Source: Streptomyces coeruleorubidus (GTDB lineage: Bacteria; Actinomycetota; Actinomycetes; Streptomycetales; Streptomycetaceae). Taken from it: DNA of 64,000 bases. Below, piece by piece: positions 34,977 to 45,914 of the stretch. The notes under the pieces are model-generated. The model did no database searches. It was not told the origin of the DNA and worked only from the letters and a program-made list of their open reading frames with translations. The stretch's first letter is position 1. Each line of letters begins with the position of its first letter. The DNA lies in the NCBI RefSeq assembly GCF_008705135.1, contig NZ_CP023694.1, positions 8,159,001 through 8,223,000 on the forward strand, in the 5' to 3' direction. The translations under genes and the position numbers were made by a program.

Positions 34977-37900
34977 ATGATGGAACCGAGCGCTCGTCTC
35001 GTACGGCTTTCTCCCGCACGCCTGGCCGACGTACGCCGGCGGACCGGCGACTACTCCGACAGGACCATCACCGAAGCGTGCGCCATCGGGCTGTCGTACT
35101 GGACGACGGGCCGCAGCCCCGACGGCATCGACCTCACCCCCGGCACCCTGTTCGCCGACGTCCTCGGATGGGTCGACAACGGCGGGGCCGGGCCCGGTGA
35201 CTGGGAAGTCGGCGCGGACGGCCGGAGCATCACCGTTCCGGACGGTGTGGCACCGGCCGACGCGCAGCTCGCGCTGGACGACCTGGCCGACTTCCCGGAC
35301 CGGCCCCTCGGCACCATCAGCCCGGCCGGCGTGGCCGCGAGACTCGAACTCCTGGCCCGCTGGAACGACACCGAAGCCGACCGGATCCGCCCGACCATCG
35401 TCGAGATGTTCCGCGAGCAGGCACGGACCAGGCCGGACGCCGTCGCCATCGTCGACGAGCACCGGTCACTGACCTACCGTCAGGCGGCCGAACACGCCAG
35501 CCAGTTGGCCCACCACCTGATCGAACGCGGCCTCGGCCACGAACAGGTCGTCGGCATCTCGCTGGGCCGCTCCGCCGACATGGTCATCGGACTGCTCGCC
35601 GTGCTCCAGGCGGGGTGCGCGTTCGTGCCGCTCGATCCGCAGTGGCCCGCCGCGCGCCGGGCCGTCGTCATCGAGGACGCCCGGGTCGTCGTACAGCTCA
35701 ACGCCTCGGGCGAGCACGACCCGGCCGAACCGCCGGCCGTGGCCGTCGACCTCGACGACTGGCGCTACGGTTCCCACCCCACCGAGGGAACCGGCGTCAC
35801 CGTCCACGGCGACGCCCTCGCCTACGTGATCTTCACATCCGGCTCCACCGGACGGCCCAAGGGCGCCATGATCCGCCACGAGGCGATCAGCGAGCGCCTG
35901 CTGTGGCAGGTGAACGAGATCCTGGGCTTCGGCCATGACGACGCCTCGCTGTTCAAGGCGCCGTTGTCCTTCGACATCTCCATCAACGAGATATTCCTGC
36001 CGCTGGTGTCCGGCGCCCGCCTGGTGGTGCTGCGGCCCGGCGGCGAACGCGACCCGCACCACCTGCTCAGCGTGATCGCCGAACAGCGCGTCACCTTCAC
36101 GTATCTGGTGTCGTCCATGCTGGACGTCCTGCTGGAGATCGCCGGCGACTCCGGCCGCCTGGACAGCCTGCGGCACGTGTGGTGCGGCGGCGAGGTGCTG
36201 ACCCCGGAGCTGTACGAGCGGTTCCGCACCAAGCTCGACATCCCCATGTACCACGGCTACGGCCCGGCCGAGACGACCATCGGCGTCTCCCACGTCATCT
36301 ACCGGGGAGAGGCGGAACGCCTGTCGACGTCCATCGGCAAGGCCAACCCCAACACCCAGCTCTACGTCCTGGACGAGGAACTGCGCCCGGTCCCCGTCGG
36401 CGTCGGCGGCGAACTGTACGTGGGCGGGTTCCTCCTGGGACGCGGCTACGTCAACGCGCCCGGGCTGACGGCCTCCCGGTTCGTCGCCAACCCCTTCGCG
36501 GACGACGGCTCCCGGCTCTACCGCACCGGTGACCTCGCCCGGTTCGCCCCGGACGGCTCCCTGGACTTCCTCGGCCGCGCCGACAACCAGATCAAGATCC
36601 GCGGCATGCGGCTGGAGATCGAGGACGTCGAGGTCGGCCTCGCCGAGCACCCCGGCGTACGGCACACCTGCGTCGTCGCCAGGAAGAACGCGGCGGGCGG
36701 CACCTACCTGGTGGGCTACGTCATCCCGGCCGCCGGCAGCGAGGAGCTGCGGGCGGACGAGGTCAAGGCGTGGGCCGCCGAGCACATGGTCGAGTACATG
36801 GTGCCCGCCCACATCGTCGTCATGACGGAGTTCCCGCTCACCGCCAACGGCAAGCTCGACCGCAACGCCCTGCCGGAGCCCACGATCGGCACGGGCCCCC
36901 TCGTACGGCCCACCACCGACGACGAGCGCGCGGTCTGCGCGGCGGTCGCGGCGGTGCTGCGGCTCGAAGAGGTCGGCGTCGACCAGGACTTCTTCCAGCT
37001 CGGCGGCGACAGCATCCTGGCGATCTCGCTGCTGACCGCGCTGCGCGACGCGGGCCTCTACGTCACGGCACGGCAGATCTTCACCCACAGCACCGTGGGG
37101 GCCCTGGCCGCGGTCGCGAGCCGGGAGGACGTCTCCACCGTCGACCACCGCGATGTCGCGACCGGGTCCGTCGTGGGCTCGCCCATCGTGCAGTGGCTCG
37201 GCGAGACCACCGACGCGATCGACGGCTTCGTGCAGTCCGTCGTGCTGAACACCCCTCCCAACCTGACCGCCGACGCGCTCGACGAGATCCTCACCGCCGT
37301 CGTCCGCCGGCACGACATGCTGCGCGCCAGGCTGGTGTGCGGAAACCGCTGGAGCTTCGACATCCCGGAACCGGACCGGGCCGTCGCGGGGTGGCAGGAG
37401 AGCGACCGGCCGCTCGACGCGTGCGTCGCACTCGCCACCGACGCCCTGGACCCCGACAACGGCGTGATGCTGCGAGCCGTCTGGCGCCGTGAGGCGGGGC
37501 AACTGGTCCTGGTCGCCCATCACGTGGTGATCGACGGCGTGTCCTGGCGGATCCTGATGGACGACCTGGCCACGGCCTGGCGGCAGTTCGCCTCGGGCAC
37601 CCCCGTCGAACTGCCCCCCGTGGGCACGTCCTTCCGCCGCTGGACGCAGCTGCTGGAGCGCGCGGCGTTCGACGCGGACAGTTCCTACTACTGGCGCCCC
37701 CTGCCGGGAGAGGACCGCCCGGTGGGCAGGCGTGCGCTGTCCGACGCCGACACCGTCGCCACGGAGCGGCTGCGGACCGTCTCGGCCGGCCCGGAGATCA
37801 CGTCCGCGCTGCTGGGCGAGATCCCCGCGAAGTTCCACGCGGGCGTCAACGACGTCCTGCTGACCGGGCTCGCCGTAGCGCTCGCCCGATGGCGCCGCGA

Positions 37901-40900
37901 CCTGGGGCAGGACCAGACCTTCGCGCACATCGAACTGGAGGGCCACGGCCGCGAAGGACAGTTCGTGGCGCCCTCCGCCGGCTTCGAGCCCGAACTGTCG
38001 CGGACCGTCGGCTGGTTCACCACCCTCTTCCCGGTGACCGTCGACCCCGGCGCGGCGGCCGACTTCACCGCACCCGCATACCTGACCGCCGCCCTCAAGG
38101 CGGTCAAGGAAGACCTCGCCCGGGTGCCCGACAACGGCGTCTCCTACGGTGCCCTGCGGTACCTGACCGACACCGAGTTCGACGCGCCCGCACCGCAGGT
38201 GCTCTTCAACTACCTGGGCCGCTTCGCCGCCGGAGAGCCCGGCGACTGGCAACTCGCCCGGACCACCGGCCAGTTGGGCGAGAAGCGTGATCCGCGGATG
38301 CGCCTGCCGCGCGCCCTGGAGTTCAACGCGATCGCCGAACCGGCCCCGACCGGCGAGTACGACCTGGTCACCACCATCTCCTGGCCCGACGGCATGTTCA
38401 CCGACGAGGACATCGCCACCGTCGGCGCCTACTTCCAGGACGCCCTGGCCGGACTGGCCGCACTCGACCCGCAAGGCGGCCACTCGCCCAGCGACTTCCC
38501 CCTGGTACCGCTGACACAGGCCGACGTCGACGCCCTGGACGGCCCGGCACTGCGGGACATCCTGCCGCTGACGCCCTTGCAGGAGGGCCTGTACTTCCAC
38601 TCCGTCTTCGACGACGACTCGGCCGGCGCCTACGTCGAACAGCAACTGCTCACCCTGGACGGCGAAGTGGACGCCGACCGGCTCGCGGCGGCGGCCACCC
38701 GGCTGCTCACGCTGTACCCCAACCTGGCCGCACGGTTCGTGGCCCTCGCCGACGGCCGCGTGGTCTCCGTACTGGAGAGCGGCGTCGAGGCGCCGTTCAC
38801 CACCCTGGACCGCCCCGGCATCACCGACGCCGAGCTGCGCGACCTGGCTGAGCGGGACCGCCGCGCCGGATTCGACCTGGCGACCGGCCCGTTGATGCGC
38901 TACACCCTCGTCCGCGGCGGCCCGGGCCGCAACGTCCTGGTGCAGACCGTGCACCACATCATCGCCGACGGCTGGTCGGTGCCGCCGATGCTCCGCGCGC
39001 TGCTCGCCGAGTACCACGCGCCGGGGACCGTGTACCCGGTCGGCGGCTTCGCCGACTACGTACGCTGGCTCGCCGGGCGCGACGCCGAGGAGAGCGACCG
39101 GGTGTGGCGCGAGCAGCTCGCGGACCTGCCCGGCCCCTCGCTGGTCGCCGAGGGGCACACCCCGTCCGACCGGTTCGCCGACACCGCCGTGCGGCCGGAG
39201 CACGACATCGACGCGGCCGCACGGTCGGCCGGCGTGCCGCTGAGCGTGGCCGTGCACAGCGCCTGGGCGGTGACACTGGGCGGCGTCCTGCACGGCAGGG
39301 ACGTGGTGTTCGGCTCCACGGTGTCCGGCCGCGACGCGGACGTGCCCGGCATCGAGGACATGGTGGGTCTGTTCATCAACACGATCCCCGTACGCGCCCG
39401 CTGGACCGGCACCACCACCGTGCGGGACCTGCTCGCCTCGGTGCGGGAACACCAGGGCGCAGTCCTGCCGCACCAGCACGTCTCACTGGCCAGGATCGGC
39501 CGCCAGGCCGACGCCGGCACCCTCTTCGACACCTTGGTGGTGTTCGACGTCGCGACCGACGTGGACGGACTGCGGCGGCCCGGCGACACGCTGGTCGTCA
39601 CCGACCTCGTCAACGAGGGCGCACCGCACTACCCGCTGACCCTGGTCGTGGAACGCGCACTCGACGGGCGTCCCCGCTTCAACCTGATCTACGACGGCGA
39701 GCTGCTGCGGGAGACCACCGCCCAGTCGATCCTGCACACGTTCACCTCGACCCTCACCGCCCTGCTCACCCGACCGGACACCCTGGTCGACGATGTGGCG
39801 TCCGAGGGCGACCGGCGTCCCGCGCGCATCACGCCGACGACCCTGGGCGGCCTCTTCGACGCCGCCGCGCGGCGCGACCCGGCCGCCACCGCCGTCACCC
39901 AGTGCGGCCTCGACGGCGGTACCCGGTCCCTGACGTACGGCGAACTGGCGCAGGCCAGGAACGAGTTGGCCTCGGCTCTGCGCGCGGCCGGTGTCGGCCC
40001 CGGCCGGCGGGTCGCCGTCGCCGTCCCCCGGTCCGTCGAGCAGGTCGTCGCCCTGGTCGCGATCGTCGGCGCGGGCGGTGCGTACGTACCGCTGGACCTG
40101 GCCTACCCGGACGAACGGCTGGAGTACATCCTCGCCGACGCCGCCCCGCAGGTCGTCCTCGTGGACAGCGAGCAGCGCGACCGGTTCACGGAGCTCCTGG
40201 CCCGCACGGGCGTGCGGGCCCGCGTGCTCGTCCAGGGCGAAGAACTTCCGCAGGTCACGACCGAGCCGGGCCCCGGGGCCAGTTGGCACGACCCCGCGTA
40301 CGTGATCTACACGTCCGGATCGACCGGCCGGCCCAAGGGCGTCGTCGTCCCCCACTCCAGCGTGGTGACGCTCCTTGCCAACACCCAGCCCGACATGGAC
40401 TTCGGCCCGCACGACGTCTGGGTCCAGTTCCACTCCTTCTCCTTCGACTTCGCGGTCTGGGAGCTGTGGGGCGCGCTGGCGTACGGCGGTGAGCTGCTGG
40501 TGCCGGAGTACGGGCTGACCCGCTCCCCGGTCGACTTCCACCGGCTGGTCCGCGAGCGCGGGGTGACCGTGCTCAACCAGACGCCGTCCGCCTTCTACCA
40601 GTTCATCGAGGCCGACCGGCACGCCGGCGAGCCGCTGCCCGCCCTGCGCCGCGTCATCTTCGGCGGCGAGGCACTGGACCTCGGGCGGCTGCGCGGCTGG
40701 GTCGAGCGGCACGGCACCGGCTCGCCCGAGCTGGTCAACATGTACGGCATCACCGAGACCACCGTCCACGTCACCCACCGCGTGCTGACCGAGGAGGACT
40801 TCGGCCCCGGTGACGACGTCAGCCCGATCGGCGGCCCCATACCTGGCCTGGTCACCTACCTCCTCGACGACCGGCTCCGGCCGGTCCCGCCGGGCCGGGT

Positions 40901-43900
40901 GGGCGCCATCTACGTCGCCGGCGACCAGGTGTCGCTCGGCTACCTCGGCAGGCCCGGCCTCACCGCGGGCCGGTTCGTGGCGAACCCCTTCGCGGCGGAC
41001 GGCTCCCGCATGTACCACACGGGCGACCTCGCCCGCCGCACCCTCGACGGCGAACTGGAGTTCGCCGGCCGCGCCGACGACCAGGTCCAGCTCAAGGGCT
41101 TCCGCATCGAGTTGGGCGAGGTGGAGTCCGCGATCCGGGAACTCGACGGCGTGATCGACGTGGCCGTGACGGTGGCGGAGAGCGGGGATCACCTGGTGGC
41201 GCACGTGGTGGGCGAGGTGCCGTCCGACTTCGCCGAGCGACTGGCCGCGAAGCTGCCCGTGCACATGGTGCCGGGGCGGGTGCTCGCGATCGACGCCCTG
41301 CCGCTGACGGTGAACGGCAAGCTGGATCGAAGGGCCTTGGCGAAGCGGACCGATAGGGGCGCGGGGCTGTATCAATTTGCGGCTCCGCCGCGGGGCGCGA
41401 CAAGCCACGACGCACCCGCGGACGAAAACTCAGCTGTAGCCGCACTCGTCGACATCTTCACCCAGACACTGCCCGGCACGGCCGTGGACGCCGACACCGA
41501 CTTCTTCCACGCCGGAGGCGACAGCATCATCGCCATCACGGTCGTGAACAGGGCCAGGACACTCGGCCTGCCCATAGCCCCCCGGGACGTGTTCCTCCAC
41601 AAGACCCCCCGCGCGCTCGCCGAGCACCTGGCGACACACACACCACAGACCGCCGCCCCCACCCACCGCGAGGACGGCCCCCTCCCCCCGACGCCGATCA
41701 TCCTGCGCCAACGCGAACTTGGCGGCTCACTCACCCGCTTCGCCCAGGCCAGAACGCTCGTGGCCCCGGACAGCTCCTTCGCCGATGTCGAACGCGCCGC
41801 CAACGCCGTAGTCGCCGCACACCCGGCCCTGCGACTGAGGCTCGTTACCGAACACGGAGTGTGGACCCTCCGCACCGAACCCGCCCGTGACACAACCGTC
41901 GTACGCCCGGACACCCCCGACGCCACGACCGCCGCGAACGAGGCCGCCGGACGGCTCGACCCCGAGTCGGGCGAGGTCGTCGCCTTCTCGTGGCTGGAGG
42001 CGAGCCGCACCCTGGTCGTCACCGTGCACCACCTCGCCGTCGACTCGGTGTCCTGGCTGATCCTGCTGGACGACCTGGCCGCAGCCCTGCGCGGGGATGC
42101 CCTGGCCGCGCCGACGACGCCGTACGCCGAGTACGCCGAAGCCCTGGCACTCCGGTCCGCCCACGCGACCGACGACCTCGGGCACTGGCTCACCACGCTC
42201 CAGGCGCCCCCGCTGCTCCCCGCCGTCGAGGGACTGCGGGAGACCACGGTCGTCCTCCCGCCCGAAGCGAGCGACCGCGTGACGCGCACCGCGCCCGCCG
42301 CACTCGGCGTCGGCCTCACGGAACTGCTGTGCGGAGCCCTGCGCGCCGCGCTGACCCACATCCAGCCCTCGCCCACCGACCTCGCGATCGAGCTGGAGCG
42401 GCACGGTCGCGTCCCGGCGGTGGAACACCACGACTACACCCGTACCGTCGGCTGGTTCACCTCCATCGCGCCCGTACGGCTCACCGCGCACACCGACCCC
42501 GTCGCGGCCGCGCGCGAAGTCGCCGAACGCCAGCCGGACGAGCGTGCCCACGTCGCCTACGGACAGCTCAGGTATCTCAACCCGCAGACGGCCCCGCTGC
42601 TCGGCACCGCCCGCCCGCAGGTGCTGTTCAACTACCTCGGCCGGGGCAGCGAGTCCCAGGCGGTGCACCTCACCGGCGGCGACCAGGGCAGCCCCTACGC
42701 CGTCGAGGTCAACGCCTGGCTCGACGAGACCACCGGGAGCCTGCACACGGCCTTCACCCTCGCCGAGGGCGTCCCCGACGAGATCACCGAGCACTGGCAC
42801 CGCGCCCTCCAGCGCATCGCGGACGCCGCCACGACGGCCGAGCGCACCGCTCCGGTCACCCCGCTCCAGCGGGGCCTGTTCTTCCAGGCCCAGATGGCGG
42901 GCTCGGCCGGGCACTACGTGGCGCAGAGCTGGTTCACGTTCGACCGGCGCCTGGACACCGGCGCGCTGGCCGAGGCGATGGCGCACGTGATCGCCCGGCA
43001 CCCGGTCGTGGGCGCCGGCTTCACGACCGACTCCGGCGGCAACCCGGTCCAGGTCCTCAAGGCCGGCCGGCGCGTCGACGTCCGCACGGTCGAGCTGGCG
43101 GCGGAGGCCGAGGTCGACGCCCTGCGGGCCCGGGACCGCGACACGGGGTTCGACCCGGGTGAGCCACCGCTGATCCGGCTGACCGTGGTGCGTCTGCCCG
43201 ACGACCGCGACGGCCTGCTGCTCAGCTACCACCTGCTGCTGTGGGACGGCTGGTCCCGCGAGATCATGCTGCGGGACCTGTTCGACGCCTACGAGGCCGC
43301 CGTCGCGGGCGATCCCCTCGACGCGGTTCCGGCAACGCCGAGCTTCGAGGACTACGCCCGGGCGATCGACGCCAAGGACTCCGCCGTCCTGGAACGCTTC
43401 TGGGCGGAGCTCCTGGCCGCCCTCCCAGGCCCCACACTGCTCGCCGGACCGGCGCCGTCCTTCTCGGACGACCTGCCGCGCGCGCTCGTGCACACGCTGT
43501 CCGCCGAGCAGTCCGCCCTGCTGCGGGAAGCGGCCAGGACGCACGGCGTCACCCTGAACTCGGTGCTGACCGGCGCGTTCGGCCTCCTCCTCGGCGCCCA
43601 CACGGGCCGCAGCGACGCCGTGTTCGGCGTGACCGTCTCCGGCCGGGAGGGCGAGGGACTGTCCGACATCGTCGGCGTGCTGCTCAACACCGTGCCGATG
43701 TGGACGCGGCCCCGGCCGGACGACACGGTCCGCGACTACCTCTCGGCCGTGCAGACGGCCAGGGTCGAGGCGATGGAGCACGAGCACCTGGGGCTCGGCG
43801 AGATTCAGCGGGCCAGTGGGCACGACACCCTGTTCGACAACCTGTTCGTGCTCCAGAACTTCCTGGACCTGGACGCCTTCGCCGAGATGAACGCCCGGCA

Positions 43901-45914
43901 CGGCATCACCTCGGTGAAGGCCGACGACTCCACCCACTATCCGTTCACCTGGGTCGTCACGCCCGGCGACCGGCTCACCGTCAAGCTGGAGTACCGCGAC
44001 CGGGACACCGGGAACGCCCGTCGCCTCCTCGACGACTACCTGCGCGTCCTGGAGGACCTGGCCCGCTCGACCGGACCGGTGGGCGCGCTGCGGGGCCTGG
44101 GGCCGGAGCCCTCGCGGGGCGAGCGCACGGACGTCGGCACGGACACCGTCGTCGACCGGTTCGACCAGGCGGCGGACCGCGCACCGGATCGGGTCGCGCT
44201 CGTCGCCCACGGTTCGACGATGACGTTCGCCGAACTCCGGGACCGCAGCCGCGCGGTGGCCGGCGTGCTGGCCCGGCGGGGCATCGGCCCCGAGGCGAAC
44301 GTGGGGCTCGCGATCCCGCGCTCCCTCGACTCGATCGTGGCGCTGTTCGCGGTGCTGCGGGTCGGCGCCGCGTACGTGCCGCTGGAGCTGGACCATCCGG
44401 ACGAGCGGATCGCCGCGATCGTCGAGGACGCCCGCCCGGAGGTGATCCTCACCGTGAGCGCCGTGTCGCCCCGGCTGAGCTCGCTGAACGGTGACCTGAT
44501 CGAGCTGGACCGCCCGCTGCCCGAGGCCGAGCCGTATGTGACGTTCGCACCGGACGACCCGGACCGCCTGCGGCACCCCGCGTACACGATCTACACCTCG
44601 GGATCGACCGGCAAGCCCAAGGGCGTGGTGACCGAGTACGCCGGACTCACCAACATGCTGATCAACCATCAGCGCCGGATCTTCGAGCCGGTGCTGGCGG
44701 AGCACGGCCACCGGATCTTCCGGATCGCGCACACCGTGTCGTTCGCGTTCGACATGTCCTGGGAGGAGCTGCTGTGGCTCGCAGACGGCCATGAAGTGCA
44801 CGTCTGCGACGAGGAGTTGCGCCGCGACGCGCCCCGGCTGGTCGAGTACTGCCTGGAGCACGGGATCGACGTCGTCAACGTGACCCCGACCTACGCCCAG
44901 CAGCTCGTGGCCGAGGGCCTGCTCGACAACCCGGAACGCCGGCCGCCGCTGGTGCTGCTCGGCGGCGAGGCCGTCACCCCGACGCTGTGGCAGCGGCTCG
45001 CCGAGACCGGGGGAACGGTCGGCTACAACCTCTACGGACCCACCGAGTACACCATCAACACCCTCGGCGTCGGCACCTTCGAGTGCGAGGACCCGGTGGT
45101 GGGTGTCGCGATCGACAACACCGACGTGTACGTCCTCGACCCCTGGCTGCGCCCCCTGCCGGACGGCGTCCCCGGTGAGCTGTACGTGTCGGGCGTCGGC
45201 ATCGCGCGCGGCTACCTCGGGCAGCCCGCCCAGACCGCGCACCGCTTCGTCGCCTGCCCGTTCGGGGAACCGGGCGAGCGCATGTACCGTACCGGGGACC
45301 TGGTGGTCCGCCGGCCCGACGGCAACCTGATGTACCTGGGCCGCACCGACCAGCAGGTCAAGATCCGCGGGCACCGCGTCGAACTCGGCGAGGTGGAGGC
45401 CGCGTTCGCGGCGCACCCGGCGGTGCGATTCGTCGCCGCGGTCGCCCAGCCCGACCCGCAGGTCGACGGCTCGTACCGGCTGGCCGCCTATCTGGTGCTG
45501 GACGGGGCGGAGTTGCCCACGGTGGCAGCCGAAGTCGGCGCCGGACTACCGGACTTCCTGCGCCCCACGCACTACGCCCAGGTCGACAGCATCCCGCTGA
45601 CGGTGAACGGGAAGGCTGACACCAAGGCGCTGCCGGAGGCCAAGCCGCTGGGCGCGCTGACCACGGTGGGGGAGCGGGGGCCCGAGACCGAGACCGAGAC
45701 CGTGGTGTGCGAGTACTTCGCCGAGGCACTGGACCTGGACGACGACGAGGTGAGCGCGGTGAGCGACTTCGTGTCCCTCGGAGGACACTCCATGCTGGCG
45801 GTGCGGCTGATCGGGCTGCTCCGCCGCGAGTACGGTCCCGTCATCACGATCCGAGACCTGTTCACCCTGCGCACCCCGGAAGCGATTGCCCGCCACCTCG
45901 ATGACAACTCCTGA
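34977..45914 (+). CDS. cchH: Coelichelin non-ribosomal peptide synthetase
   Basis: 3645 residues. Order: ~130-residue N-terminal segment, A1 (about 140-640), PCP1 (Ser679), E1 (about 730-1165, HHVVIDGVSW), C2 (about 1190-1610, HHIIADG), A2 (about 1620-2125), PCP2 (Ser2183), E2 (about 2240-2610, HHLAVDSVSW), C3 (about 2625-3040), A3 (about 3055-3560), PCP3 (Ser3605). No thioesterase. Pocket residues read by eye are A1 DINYWGGIGK (formyl-hydroxyornithine), A2 DFWNIGMVHK (threonine) and A3 DMENLGLINK (hydroxyornithine), as for coelichelin. C3 reads HLLLWDG where HHxxxDG is expected, so the catalytic His is Leu. Coelichelin has four residues but there are three modules, so one must be reused. ATG 34977 lies behind a double iron box; cchI overlaps the 3' end by 14 bp. 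Confidence 0.97.
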   Translation: MMEPSARLVRLSPARLADVRRRTGDYSDRTITEACAIGLSYWTTGRSPDGIDLTPGTLFADVLGWVDNGGAGPGDWEVGADGRSITVPDGVAPADAQLALDDLADFPDRPLGTISPAGVAARLELLARWNDTEADRIRPTIVEMFREQARTRPDAVAIVDEHRSLTYRQAAEHASQLAHHLIERGLGHEQVVGISLGRSADMVIGLLAVLQAGCAFVPLDPQWPAARRAVVIEDARVVVQLNASGEHDPAEPPAVAVDLDDWRYGSHPTEGTGVTVHGDALAYVIFTSGSTGRPKGAMIRHEAISERLLWQVNEILGFGHDDASLFKAPLSFDISINEIFLPLVSGARLVVLRPGGERDPHHLLSVIAEQRVTFTYLVSSMLDVLLEIAGDSGRLDSLRHVWCGGEVLTPELYERFRTKLDIPMYHGYGPAETTIGVSHVIYRGEAERLSTSIGKANPNTQLYVLDEELRPVPVGVGGELYVGGFLLGRGYVNAPGLTASRFVANPFADDGSRLYRTGDLARFAPDGSLDFLGRADNQIKIRGMRLEIEDVEVGLAEHPGVRHTCVVARKNAAGGTYLVGYVIPAAGSEELRADEVKAWAAEHMVEYMVPAHIVVMTEFPLTANGKLDRNALPEPTIGTGPLVRPTTDDERAVCAAVAAVLRLEEVGVDQDFFQLGGDSILAISLLTALRDAGLYVTARQIFTHSTVGALAAVASREDVSTVDHRDVATGSVVGSPIVQWLGETTDAIDGFVQSVVLNTPPNLTADALDEILTAVVRRHDMLRARLVCGNRWSFDIPEPDRAVAGWQESDRPLDACVALATDALDPDNGVMLRAVWRREAGQLVLVAHHVVIDGVSWRILMDDLATAWRQFASGTPVELPPVGTSFRRWTQLLERAAFDADSSYYWRPLPGEDRPVGRRALSDADTVATERLRTVSAGPEITSALLGEIPAKFHAGVNDVLLTGLAVALARWRRDLGQDQTFAHIELEGHGREGQFVAPSAGFEPELSRTVGWFTTLFPVTVDPGAAADFTAPAYLTAALKAVKEDLARVPDNGVSYGALRYLTDTEFDAPAPQVLFNYLGRFAAGEPGDWQLARTTGQLGEKRDPRMRLPRALEFNAIAEPAPTGEYDLVTTISWPDGMFTDEDIATVGAYFQDALAGLAALDPQGGHSPSDFPLVPLTQADVDALDGPALRDILPLTPLQEGLYFHSVFDDDSAGAYVEQQLLTLDGEVDADRLAAAATRLLTLYPNLAARFVALADGRVVSVLESGVEAPFTTLDRPGITDAELRDLAERDRRAGFDLATGPLMRYTLVRGGPGRNVLVQTVHHIIADGWSVPPMLRALLAEYHAPGTVYPVGGFADYVRWLAGRDAEESDRVWREQLADLPGPSLVAEGHTPSDRFADTAVRPEHDIDAAARSAGVPLSVAVHSAWAVTLGGVLHGRDVVFGSTVSGRDADVPGIEDMVGLFINTIPVRARWTGTTTVRDLLASVREHQGAVLPHQHVSLARIGRQADAGTLFDTLVVFDVATDVDGLRRPGDTLVVTDLVNEGAPHYPLTLVVERALDGRPRFNLIYDGELLRETTAQSILHTFTSTLTALLTRPDTLVDDVASEGDRRPARITPTTLGGLFDAAARRDPAATAVTQCGLDGGTRSLTYGELAQARNELASALRAAGVGPGRRVAVAVPRSVEQVVALVAIVGAGGAYVPLDLAYPDERLEYILADAAPQVVLVDSEQRDRFTELLARTGVRARVLVQGEELPQVTTEPGPGASWHDPAYVIYTSGSTGRPKGVVVPHSSVVTLLANTQPDMDFGPHDVWVQFHSFSFDFAVWELWGALAYGGELLVPEYGLTRSPVDFHRLVRERGVTVLNQTPSAFYQFIEADRHAGEPLPALRRVIFGGEALDLGRLRGWVERHGTGSPELVNMYGITETTVHVTHRVLTEEDFGPGDDVSPIGGPIPGLVTYLLDDRLRPVPPGRVGAIYVAGDQVSLGYLGRPGLTAGRFVANPFAADGSRMYHTGDLARRTLDGELEFAGRADDQVQLKGFRIELGEVESAIRELDGVIDVAVTVAESGDHLVAHVVGEVPSDFAERLAAKLPVHMVPGRVLAIDALPLTVNGKLDRRALAKRTDRGAGLYQFAAPPRGATSHDAPADENSAVAALVDIFTQTLPGTAVDADTDFFHAGGDSIIAITVVNRARTLGLPIAPRDVFLHKTPRALAEHLATHTPQTAAPTHREDGPLPPTPIILRQRELGGSLTRFAQARTLVAPDSSFADVERAANAVVAAHPALRLRLVTEHGVWTLRTEPARDTTVVRPDTPDATTAANEAAGRLDPESGEVVAFSWLEASRTLVVTVHHLAVDSVSWLILLDDLAAALRGDALAAPTTPYAEYAEALALRSAHATDDLGHWLTTLQAPPLLPAVEGLRETTVVLPPEASDRVTRTAPAALGVGLTELLCGALRAALTHIQPSPTDLAIELERHGRVPAVEHHDYTRTVGWFTSIAPVRLTAHTDPVAAAREVAERQPDERAHVAYGQLRYLNPQTAPLLGTARPQVLFNYLGRGSESQAVHLTGGDQGSPYAVEVNAWLDETTGSLHTAFTLAEGVPDEITEHWHRALQRIADAATTAERTAPVTPLQRGLFFQAQMAGSAGHYVAQSWFTFDRRLDTGALAEAMAHVIARHPVVGAGFTTDSGGNPVQVLKAGRRVDVRTVELAAEAEVDALRARDRDTGFDPGEPPLIRLTVVRLPDDRDGLLLSYHLLLWDGWSREIMLRDLFDAYEAAVAGDPLDAVPATPSFEDYARAIDAKDSAVLERFWAELLAALPGPTLLAGPAPSFSDDLPRALVHTLSAEQSALLREAARTHGVTLNSVLTGAFGLLLGAHTGRSDAVFGVTVSGREGEGLSDIVGVLLNTVPMWTRPRPDDTVRDYLSAVQTARVEAMEHEHLGLGEIQRASGHDTLFDNLFVLQNFLDLDAFAEMNARHGITSVKADDSTHYPFTWVVTPGDRLTVKLEYRDRDTGNARRLLDDYLRVLEDLARSTGPVGALRGLGPEPSRGERTDVGTDTVVDRFDQAADRAPDRVALVAHGSTMTFAELRDRSRAVAGVLARRGIGPEANVGLAIPRSLDSIVALFAVLRVGAAYVPLELDHPDERIAAIVEDARPEVILTVSAVSPRLSSLNGDLIELDRPLPEAEPYVTFAPDDPDRLRHPAYTIYTSGSTGKPKGVVTEYAGLTNMLINHQRRIFEPVLAEHGHRIFRIAHTVSFAFDMSWEELLWLADGHEVHVCDEELRRDAPRLVEYCLEHGIDVVNVTPTYAQQLVAEGLLDNPERRPPLVLLGGEAVTPTLWQRLAETGGTVGYNLYGPTEYTINTLGVGTFECEDPVVGVAIDNTDVYVLDPWLRPLPDGVPGELYVSGVGIARGYLGQPAQTAHRFVACPFGEPGERMYRTGDLVVRRPDGNLMYLGRTDQQVKIRGHRVELGEVEAAFAAHPAVRFVAAVAQPDPQVDGSYRLAAYLVLDGAELPTVAAEVGAGLPDFLRPTHYAQVDSIPLTVNGKADTKALPEAKPLGALTTVGERGPETETETVVCEYFAEALDLDDDEVSAVSDFVSLGGHSMLAVRLIGLLRREYGPVITIRDLFTLRTPEAIARHLDDNS

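Noticed and set aside
35466..45416. Very long open frames antisense to cchH (over 1200 codons each)
   Set aside because: They mirror the GC-rich codon pattern of the NRPS, lack recognisable domains and ribosome sites, and are typical antisense shadows in Streptomyces DNA.
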